A stretch of DNA of 8,750 nucleotides from Rhodobacteraceae bacterium UBA6236 (lineage in GTDB: Bacteria > Pseudomonadota > Alphaproteobacteria > Rhodobacterales > Rhodobacteraceae): positions 25,636 to 34,385 of the forward strand of contig DJWG01000028.1 of NCBI GenBank assembly GCA_002440945.1, in the 5' to 3' direction. A program made the position numbers and the translations under genes. How positions within the stretch are numbered: position 1 is the stretch's first letter; each line of letters starts with the position of its first letter. Shown here piece after piece: positions 1 through 5,298 of the stretch. Under the pieces are notes generated by a model that was not told the origin of the DNA, did not search any database, and was given only the letters and a program-made list of their open reading frames with translations.

Positions 1-1020
1 CGCGCCGTGATGGACGAGATGGGCAAAGCCATGATGGGCACCGGCGAGGCTTCGGGCGAAAACCGCGCCATCCAGGCCGCCGAGATGGCGATCGCCAACC
101 CGCTTCTGGACGAAATCAGCCTGCGCGGCGCCCGGGGTGTGCTGATCAACATTATCGGTGGTTCGGACCTGACGCTATTCGAACTCGACGAAGCCGCGAA
201 CCGCATCCGCGAAGAGGTCGATCCCGACGCAAACATCATCGTGGGTTCGACGCTGGACGATACCCTGAACGGCTGCATGCGCGTGTCGGTCGTGGCGACC
301 GGCATCGACGCCGCGCAAAGCGCCGTCGAGGTGCAGCCGCAGCGCCGCCGCCTGGCCGAGCCGAACGAGACCGCCCACCAGGCCGCGCAAGCCGTTCAGC
401 ACCCCGCGCCGCGCATGGCCCAACCCGCGCCTCAGCCGGCGCCGCAGCCCATGCAGCAGCCGGTCCAGCAACAGCCCGTGATGATGGAGCCGGAACCCGC
501 GCCCGCGCCGGCCCCCGTGCAGCAGCAGGAACGCAACCTGTTCAACGCGCAGCCCTCGCAGGCGGAATACTACGACGAGGACGACAGCGACGAACTGCCG
601 GCACCCGCCTACCGCCCGCAGCCGCAGCGCGAGATCCATGCCTCGGTTGACAGCGCCGGCGATTTCGTCGCCCCGCGCGCCCGTGCCGCCGGAACGCCAT
701 CGCCCGAAGCGATCGCGCGTCTTGCCGCTGCGGTGAACCGTGCGCCCACGGCGAGCCAGCGCCCGCAGGCCCAGGCGCCGCGTCCGGCGATGCAGCCCCG
801 CGCCGCAGCCCCGGCCCCGGCGGCGGACAAGCCGCGCTTCGGGATCAACTCGCTGATCAACCGCATGACCGGGTCGCACCCGGCCGATCATGGCGAACGC
901 CTGAACCAGGCGATGCGCCAGCAGCCGCAGGTCACTGCGCAGCAGCATTACGAAGACGAGGTCGATCCCGAACAGGACCGGATCGAGATCCCGGCTTTCC
1001 TGCGTCGCCAGGCCAACTGA
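1..1020 (+). CDS. ftsZ: Cell division GTPase FtsZ, C-terminal part (5' end outside window)
   Basis: FtsZ is the tubulin-like GTPase that polymerises into the cytoplasmic Z-ring and recruits the divisome. The frame is open from base 1, so the gene starts upstream and the GTP-binding signature and catalytic T7 loop are lost. What remains begins in the C-terminal GTPase subdomain: [38 protein letters not shown] and [11 protein letters not shown] (bases 10–309) match the FtsZ family closely. A linker of about 220 residues follows (bases 310–975), rich in Pro, Gln and Ala with an acidic patch (YYDEDDSDE). Long linkers are typical of alphaproteobacterial FtsZ. Two less repetitive islands sit in it (691–747 and 832–873). 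The gene ends with the conserved C-terminal peptide [14 protein letters not shown] (976–1017), which binds FtsA and other partners. A strong terminator lies 35 bp after the stop, separating it from lpxC. Identification is essentially certain. Confidence 0.98.
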   Translation, partial: RAVMDEMGKAMMGTGEASGENRAIQAAEMAIANPLLDEISLRGARGVLINIIGGSDLTLFELDEAANRIREEVDPDANIIVGSTLDDTLNGCMRVSVVATGIDAAQSAVEVQPQRRRLAEPNETAHQAAQAVQHPAPRMAQPAPQPAPQPMQQPVQQQPVMMEPEPAPAPAPVQQQERNLFNAQPSQAEYYDEDDSDELPAPAYRPQPQREIHASVDSAGDFVAPRARAAGTPSPEAIARLAAAVNRAPTASQRPQAQAPRPAMQPRAAAPAPAADKPRFGINSLINRMTGSHPADHGERLNQAMRQQPQVTAQQHYEDEVDPEQDRIEIPAFLRRQAN

Positions 1021-1055
1021 TCGCGGCTTTGTGACGTTACGTCAGATGTGAGCGG

Positions 1056-1083
1056 AAAAGGCCGGGGAAACCCGGCCTTTTTT
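1056..1083 (+). terminator. Rho-independent terminator after ftsZ
   Basis: Seen directly: GGCCGGG (1060–1066), loop GAAA, CCCGGCC (1071–1077), a perfect 7-bp GC stem with a GNRA tetraloop. It is followed by six T (1078–1083) and preceded by four A that extend the stem. This is a textbook intrinsic terminator and probably ends the division-gene transcript. Confidence 0.93.
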
Positions 1084-1095
1084 AATGTAAATCAA
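1082..1095 (+). promoter_or_regulatory. FNR/FnrL-type box upstream of lpxC (candidate)
   Basis: TTAAT-GTAA-ATCAA matches the FNR-family consensus TTGAT-N4-ATCAA at 9 of 10 specified positions. The mismatch is A for G at position 3, a base contacted by FNR proteins, which lowers confidence. FnrL is the family member in Rhodobacter/Paracoccus. The box begins in the T-tract of the ftsZ terminator, about 157 bp upstream of the lpxC start, so any promoter it controls would drive lpxC. Confidence 0.3.
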
Positions 1096-1239
1096 ATAGT
1101 TACCGGATGTTTGTTTCGCTAGGTGCATTAACCTGCCGGTTGAACCTTGCAATGTTTCAAGACGTTGCAAAGCGTGAGTTGAGTAGCAGCGGTGCAGTCG
1201 CTACCTGACACTCGGGATCCATGCGATCCTTTGAATATC

Positions 1240-1243
1240 GGAG
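1240..1243 (+). promoter_or_regulatory. Ribosome binding site that sets the lpxC GTG start
   Basis: GGAG lies 8 nt before the GTG at 1252, whose product begins directly with the family-typical N-terminus (QTTLRTAVTFEGVGLHTG). The alternative in-frame GTG at 1192 has no comparable Shine-Dalgarno and would add 20 residues absent from typical LpxC. Confidence 0.7.
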
Positions 1244-1251
1244 CAAGACCC

Positions 1252-2184
1252 GTGCAGACCACGCTCAGAACCGCAGTTACCTTCGAAGGCGTCGGGCTTC
1301 ACACCGGCGCCCCGGTTCGCATGACGGTCAACCCGGCCTCGGCAGGGACGGGCATTCGCTTCCGCCGCACCGATATTGCCACGGATGGAACGGGCCGCAA
1401 TCCCATCGTCCCGGCGCGCTGGGATGCGGTGGTTCCCTCGAAGCTTTGCACGCTGATCGAAAATGCCGACAGCGTAACGGTTTCGACCATCGAACACATC
1501 ATGGCGGCCCTGTCCGGCTGCGGCTTTCACAATGCGCTGATCGACATCGACGGACCGGAAGTGCCGATCCTCGATGGCTCGGCGCTCGCCTTCGTCGAGG
1601 GGCTTCTGGAAGCCGGGCAGCGCCAGCTGAGCAGCCCGCTCATCGCGATCGAGATCCTCGCGCCGGTCGAGGTGCAGGATGGCCTTGCGGTCGCCCGCCT
1701 GGAACCCGCCGAGACGCTGGAAATCGACTTCTGCATCGACTTTGCCGATGCTGCCATCGGGCATCAGGAAAAGCACCTGCGGCTGGCCAATGGCGCCTTC
1801 GTGCGCGAACTTTCCGACAGTCGCACCTTCTGCCGCCAGTCCGATGTCGATGCCATGCGCGCCAATGGGCTGGCGCTGGGCGGCACCTACGAAAACGCCG
1901 TTGTCGTCGATGGCGACCGCATCCTGTCGCCGGGCGGTCTGCGCCACACGGACGAGGCGGTCCGCCACAAGATGCTTGACGCGGTGGGCGATCTTGCCCT
2001 GGCTGGCGGCCCGATCCTTGGCCGCTACACCGGCCACCGCGCCGGACACGCCATGACCAACCGCTTGCTCCGCGCGCTTTTTTCGCAGCCCGAGGCCTGG
2101 CGGCTGGTGGAATGCCGTGGGGCGCGCCGCCGGATCCTGCCGGGCGTCGATGTCCACCGTTCCGATATTCCGGCCGTTGCCTGA
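1252..2184 (+). CDS. lpxC: UDP-3-O-acyl-N-acetylglucosamine deacetylase LpxC
   Basis: LpxC is the cytosolic zinc deacetylase that carries out the first committed step of lipid A (LPS) biosynthesis. The product is 310 aa from the GTG at 1252, close to the usual ~305. Zn ligands are visible as His82 in STIEHIMAAL and as His239/Asp243 in the HKMLD (HKxxD) motif. Glu81 is the expected general base and His265 in GHRAGHAMTN the second catalytic His. The N-terminal GVGLHTG and the DGPEVPILDGSA segment are also characteristic. It follows ftsZ on the same strand, as in many Gram-negatives, but a terminator lies between them, so it probably has its own promoter in the 231-bp gap. I see no convincing sigma-70 pair there. 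A hairpin plus T-tract follows the stop. No damage is seen. Confidence 0.97.
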   Translation: MQTTLRTAVTFEGVGLHTGAPVRMTVNPASAGTGIRFRRTDIATDGTGRNPIVPARWDAVVPSKLCTLIENADSVTVSTIEHIMAALSGCGFHNALIDIDGPEVPILDGSALAFVEGLLEAGQRQLSSPLIAIEILAPVEVQDGLAVARLEPAETLEIDFCIDFADAAIGHQEKHLRLANGAFVRELSDSRTFCRQSDVDAMRANGLALGGTYENAVVVDGDRILSPGGLRHTDEAVRHKMLDAVGDLALAGGPILGRYTGHRAGHAMTNRLLRALFSQPEAWRLVECRGARRRILPGVDVHRSDIPAVA

Positions 2185-2197
2185 AGAACCGGCCGCA

Positions 2198-2230
2198 GGG
2201 TGCGAAAGGCGTTTTGCGCCCAGTATTTTT
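2198..2230 (+). terminator. Intrinsic terminator-like hairpin after lpxC
   Basis: GGGTGCGAAA (2198–2207), loop GGCG, TTTTGCGCCC (2212–2221) form a 10-bp stem with two G·U pairs, followed by AGT and then ATTTTT (2225–2230). It starts 14 bp after the lpxC stop. The wobble pairs and the delayed T-tract suggest partial rather than complete termination. Confidence 0.65.
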
Positions 2231-2242
2231 CTGTGCTAGAGC
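2214..2242 (+). promoter_or_regulatory. Candidate sigma-70-type promoter for bamD
   Basis: TTGCGC (2214–2219), a 17-nt spacer and TAGAGC (2237–2242), with TGTGC just before the –10, would form a loose alphaproteobacterial housekeeping promoter about 78 bp upstream of the bamD ATG. The –35 overlaps the 3' arm of the lpxC terminator. Both hexamers are weak matches, so this is tentative. Confidence 0.3.
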
Positions 2243-2254
2243 GAACCGAACACT

Positions 2255-2287
2255 GCGCCGCAATCCGTCATTCGGGATCCGCGGCGC
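2255..2287 (+). promoter_or_regulatory. Strong hairpin in the bamD 5' leader
   Basis: GCGCCGC (2255–2261) pairs with GCGGCGC (2281–2287). An inner ATCC (2263–2266)/GGAT (2275–2278) helix is separated from it by a small asymmetric internal loop and closes an 8-nt loop. It ends 32 nt before the bamD start and just upstream of the likely ribosome binding region. There is no T-tract, so it is not a terminator. Its function is unknown. Confidence 0.4.
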
Positions 2288-2319
2288 GATAAACCGGGTT
2301 GAGAGACGGGGTAGCAGGC

Positions 2320-3171
2320 ATGGTGCGGGGCAGGACGGCACGGTTCGTCGGCGTTCTGGCGCTGAGCGCCACGCTGGCGGCGTGCGGGGGCGGCAACAGA
2401 TCGGCTGCCGCGAACAAGACCCCCTTGGACAATTTCACCGCCGAGCAGATCTACAAGCGCGGCGAGTGGGAGCTGGAGAACGGCAGGAAGGGCAAGGACG
2501 CCGCCTACTACTTCTCTGAAGTCGAGCGGCTTTATCCTCATTCCGAATGGGCCAAGCGGGCGCTGATCATGCAGGCCTATGCCGCCCACAAGGATCGCGA
2601 CTATGACACCAGCCGCGCCGCTGCGCAGCGCTACATCGACACCTATCCGGGCGAAGATGACGCGGCCTATGCGAAATACCTGCTGGCCCTGTCCTATTAC
2701 GACCAGATCGATGACGTGGGCCGCGACCAGGGGCTGACCTATCAGGCGCTTCAGGCGCTGCGCGCCGTGATCGAGGAATATCCCGACAGCGAATATGCCC
2801 GCTCGGCCATGCTGAAGTTCGACCTGGCCTTCGACCATCTCGCCGCGAAAGAGATGGAGATCGGTCGCTATTACCTGAAGCAGGGCCATTACACCGCCGC
2901 CATCAACCGCTTCCGCGTCGTGGTCGAACAGTTCCAGACCACCACCCAGACGCCCGAGGCGCTGCACCGGCTGGTGGAATGCTACCTGGCACTTGGCCTG
3001 ACGAACGAAGCCCAGACCGCTGGCGCGATCCTGGGTCACAACTTCAAGTCGACCCAATGGTATCAGGACAGCTACAAACTCCTGACCGGCAAGGGCCTGA
3101 CGCTGGAGGCCAAGGGCGACAGCTGGCTGTCGCGCGTCTATCGCCAGGTCATCCGGGGCGAGTGGCTCTGA
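2320..3171 (+). CDS. bamD: Outer membrane protein assembly lipoprotein BamD
   Basis: BamD is the essential lipoprotein of the BAM complex that helps BamA insert beta-barrel proteins into the outer membrane; older names are ComL and YfiO. The product is 283 aa from the ATG at 2320. It has a basic N-terminus, a hydrophobic stretch and a lipobox LAAC, with Cys22 the predicted lipidated residue, so the mature protein should be anchored on the periplasmic face of the outer membrane. The rest is TPR-like helical pairs: AEQIYKRGEWELENG, YYFSEVERLYPHSEW, AAAQRYIDTYPGEDDAAYAK, RAVIEEYPDSEYARSAML and RYYLKQGHYTAAINRFRVVV are typical BamD repeats. A TTG at 2299 would add seven residues but gives a poorer signal peptide; GGGG at 2308–2311 fits the ATG. 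recN follows after 84 bp, a common alphaproteobacterial pairing. Confidence 0.95.
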   Translation: MVRGRTARFVGVLALSATLAACGGGNRSAAANKTPLDNFTAEQIYKRGEWELENGRKGKDAAYYFSEVERLYPHSEWAKRALIMQAYAAHKDRDYDTSRAAAQRYIDTYPGEDDAAYAKYLLALSYYDQIDDVGRDQGLTYQALQALRAVIEEYPDSEYARSAMLKFDLAFDHLAAKEMEIGRYYLKQGHYTAAINRFRVVVEQFQTTTQTPEALHRLVECYLALGLTNEAQTAGAILGHNFKSTQWYQDSYKLLTGKGLTLEAKGDSWLSRVYRQVIRGEWL

Positions 3172-3172
3172 C

Positions 3173-3262
3173 ATGACCCGCCGGTGCGTGAGATCACGCA
3201 CCCTGCGGGCCAGCTTCGGGGTCTGCGGGGCGGCGCCGCTTCGGGATCTATCCCCATGCTGA
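3173..3262 (+). CDS. Possible 29-codon ORF bridging bamD and recN
   Basis: An ATG one base after the bamD stop opens a 29-codon frame that ends in TGA at 3260–3262, just past the recN ATG at 3256. It therefore spans the whole gap and overlaps the first bases of recN. The product (starts MTRRCVRSRTLRAS, ends LRDLSPC) is Arg/Cys-rich and resembles nothing I know. GGGGCGAG (3154–3161) is a possible but distant ribosome binding site. The layout would suit translational coupling of recN to bamD, but an ORF this short can occur by chance in GC-rich DNA. Low confidence. Confidence 0.2.
   Translation: MTRRCVRSRTLRASFGVCGAAPLRDLSPC
3183..3202. repeat. Perfect 9-bp inverted repeat in the bamD–recN gap
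   Basis: GGTGCGTGA and TCACGCACC are exact reverse complements separated by GA, giving a 20-bp dyad. As RNA it would form a 7-bp stem with a 6-nt loop. It begins 11 bp after the bamD stop. It could be a protein operator or a processing/stalling hairpin. It is not a LexA site (GTTC-N7-GTTC in Rhodobacter), and no T-tract follows. Confidence 0.7.
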
Positions 3263-4905
3263 GAACGCTTGAAGTCCGCGATATCCTCATCATCGACCGG
3301 CTGGATCTGGAATTCCGGTCCGGCCTCAATGTGCTGACCGGCGAAACCGGGGCCGGGAAGTCGATCCTGCTGGATTGCCTCGGCTTTGTTCTGGGTTGGC
3401 GCGGGCGCGCCGAATTGGTGCGGCAGGGCGCCGAACAGGGCGAGGTGACGGCGGTCTTCGATCTGCCGCCCGGACATCCCGCCCATGCCGTGCTGTCCGA
3501 CGCCGGCCTGCCCGACGGGGAAGAACTGATCCTGCGCCGCGTCAACGCCGCCGACGGGCGCAAGACCGCCTATGTCAACGACCGCCGGACCAGCGGCGAG
3601 GTGCTGCGGGCGCTCTCGGATACCCTGGTCGAACTCCATGGCCAGCATGACGACCGCGGCCTGCTGAACCCGCGTGGCCACCGTGCGATGCTCGATGCCT
3701 TCGCAGGCGTCGAGGCCAAGCTTTCCGCGACCCGTGCCGCCTGGACCGGGATGAGCCGCGCGGCCAAGGCGCTTGACCAGGCCGAAGCGGCGCTGGCCGC
3801 CATGCGGGGGGAGGAAGACTTTCTGCGTCACGCCGTGGCCGAGTTGGACAAGCTGGACCCGGCGCAGGGCGAAGAAGCCGAACTCGACGCCCGCCGCCGC
3901 GCGATGCAGGCCGGCGAACGCATCCGCGCCGACATCGCCCGCGCCCTGCAGGCGCTTTCGGGCGACGGGGCAGAGGGGATGATGTCCGACGCGAGCCGCT
4001 GGCTGGAAGGCGTGGCCGACCGCGCCGAGGGGCGGCTGGATCCGGCGCTGGCGGCTTTGTCCCGTGCGCAGATCGAACTGGGCGAAGCGGCCGGGGCGGT
4101 GGAAAGCGTGCTTGAAGACCTGGCCTTCGACCCCCGGGAACTGGAAGCGGTTGAAGAACGCCTGTTCGCGATCCGCGCCCTGGCGCGCAAGCACAACGTG
4201 CTGGCCGATGATCTGGGCGGGCTCGCCGCCGATCTGCGCCAGCGGCTTGCGGCGCTGGATGGCGGCGAAGAAAACCTGCGCGCGCTGCAAGCGGCGCTGC
4301 ACGCCGCCACCGCAACCTATGACGCGGCCGCAGCCGCGCTGGGGGCCGAACGCGCCGCTGCCGCGCTGCGGCTCGACCAGGCGATCGCCGCCGAACTCGC
4401 CCCCCTGAAGATGGAGCGCGCGGTCTTCCGCACCGAAATCACCGGAGGCGAGGCCGGTCCCGAAGGCCGCGACGCCGTGGCCTTCACCGTCGCCACCAAC
4501 CCTGGCGCGGCTGCAGGGCCGTTGAACAAGATCGCCTCGGGCGGGGAGCTTTCGCGGTTCCTTCTGGCGCTGAAGGTCTGCCTGATGCGCGGCGCCGATG
4601 GCGTGACGATGATCTTCGACGAAATCGACCGCGGCGTCGGTGGCGCCACCGCCGATGCGGTCGGGCGGCGTCTGGAACGGCTGGCGGATGGCGCGCAGAT
4701 CCTTGTCGTCACCCACAGCCCGCAGGTCGCGGCGCGTGGCGGCCATCACTGGCGGGTGGAAAAGCGGGTGAAGGATGACGTGACCACCTCGACCGTCACG
4801 GCCTTGCCCCGCGCCGAACGGGTCGATGAAATCGCCCGGATGCTGTCGGGCGAGACGATCACCGAAGCCGCCCGCCAGGCCGCACTGGACCTGCTGGACC
4901 GTTAG
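3256..4905 (+). CDS. recN: DNA repair protein RecN
   Basis: RecN is an SMC-like ATPase acting early in RecA-dependent double-strand-break repair. The product is 549 aa from the ATG at 3256, close to the ~553 of E. coli RecN. Head-domain motifs in order: MLRTLEVRDILIIDRLDLEF, Walker A GETGAGKS (residues 29–36), the ELHGQHDDRGLL segment, ABC signature ASGGELSR (427–434), Walker B MIFDEID (Asp455/Glu456) and the H-loop VVTHSPQ (His487). Between the two ATPase halves lies a long Ala/Glu/Leu/Arg-rich region expected to form coiled coil. The frame is open upstream to a GTG at 3184, but homologues start at MLRTLEV. The ribosome binding site is weak (GGGAT, 3243–3247), so translation may be coupled to bamD. 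No LexA-type GTTC-N7-GTTC box is visible in the 84-bp leader. All catalytic motifs are intact. Confidence 0.97.
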   Translation: MLRTLEVRDILIIDRLDLEFRSGLNVLTGETGAGKSILLDCLGFVLGWRGRAELVRQGAEQGEVTAVFDLPPGHPAHAVLSDAGLPDGEELILRRVNAADGRKTAYVNDRRTSGEVLRALSDTLVELHGQHDDRGLLNPRGHRAMLDAFAGVEAKLSATRAAWTGMSRAAKALDQAEAALAAMRGEEDFLRHAVAELDKLDPAQGEEAELDARRRAMQAGERIRADIARALQALSGDGAEGMMSDASRWLEGVADRAEGRLDPALAALSRAQIELGEAAGAVESVLEDLAFDPRELEAVEERLFAIRALARKHNVLADDLGGLAADLRQRLAALDGGEENLRALQAALHAATATYDAAAAALGAERAAAALRLDQAIAAELAPLKMERAVFRTEITGGEAGPEGRDAVAFTVATNPGAAAGPLNKIASGGELSRFLLALKVCLMRGADGVTMIFDEIDRGVGGATADAVGRRLERLADGAQILVVTHSPQVAARGGHHWRVEKRVKDDVTTSTVTALPRAERVDEIARMLSGETITEAARQAALDLLDR

Positions 4906-4908
4906 GCG

Positions 4909-5298
4909 TCAGCCTTCGCCGGTAAAGCTGGCAGACACGACCTGCCAATGCCCGCCTTCGCGCGTCATCAGCGCCGAAAGCACCGCCCCGATCCGGCCCG
5001 CGTCCGACCCATCGGCATTTAGCACGCCCGACAGGACGAAGCGTTGCATCACCTGCGCGACGCCCGGAAACACCGGCCGCACCTTGGTTCGCCCCGTAAC
5101 CAGCTTCACCCGCGCAAAAGCGCCCGCCATTTCAGCCCTGAGCGCCGCCTCGATTTCCGCCCGGCCTTCGGCCCAGCTTCCGGTCAGCGTCAGGAAATCG
5201 GCATCCTCGGCAAAGAAGGACAGGATCGCGTCGATGTCATGGGTGGAAAAGGCAGCAGAAAATGCCTTGGTCAGCGCCTCGGGGTTGGGCAGGCTCAT
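4909..5298 (-). CDS. Small SnoaL/NTF2-like (SgcJ/EcaC-type) protein
   Basis: This 129-aa protein has the cone-shaped NTF2-like fold signature: an N-terminal helix (PEALTKAFSAAFSTHDIDAI), then LSFFAEDADFLTLTGSWAEG, a helix and a strand-rich second half ending GGHWQVVSASFTGEG. This resembles the SgcJ/EcaC and DUF4440/SnoaL-like groups, which include small isomerases and cyclases and many proteins of unknown substrate. I cannot assign a reaction. The ATG overlaps the stop of the upstream FAD oxidase (ATGA at 5295–5298), and a GAGGT ribosome binding site lies 6 nt before the start, inside the oxidase gene, so coupled translation is likely. That suggests a role linked to the oxidase, but this is inference. 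Its stop is 3 bp from the convergent recN stop, with no terminator hairpin visible between them. Confidence 0.85.
   Translation of the reverse strand: MSLPNPEALTKAFSAAFSTHDIDAILSFFAEDADFLTLTGSWAEGRAEIEAALRAEMAGAFARVKLVTGRTKVRPVFPGVAQVMQRFVLSGVLNADGSDAGRIGAVLSALMTREGGHWQVVSASFTGEG

Noticed and set aside
421..540. Tandem-repeat-like Pro/Gln/Ala tract in ftsZ ([18 protein letters not shown])
   Set aside because: Short imperfect low-complexity codon runs typical of disordered linkers, not a DNA repeat element.
175..948. – strand open frame opposite the FtsZ linker
   Set aside because: Arg/Leu/Gly-rich shadow of the repetitive Pro/Gln/Ala codons of ftsZ.
1128..1145. TTAACC-N6-TTGAAC resembling a CtrA site upstream of lpxC
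   Set aside because: CtrA sites are TTAA-N7-TTAA(C). Here the half-sites are one base too far apart and the second is TTGA, so the match is too weak to report.
1192..1251. Upstream in-frame GTG as the lpxC start
   Set aside because: It adds 20 residues not expected in LpxC, and the ribosome binding site and family N-terminus both favour the GTG at 1252.
3172..3255. Search for a LexA (SOS) box in the recN leader
   Set aside because: No GTTC-N7-GTTC or CTGT-type site was found in this gap. SOS control, if any, would act at a promoter further upstream.
2236..4749. Very long – strand open frame (837 codons) antisense to bamD and recN
   Set aside because: High-GC antisense artefact. The + strand encodes two clearly recognised proteins with intact motifs, and the antisense product shows no family features.
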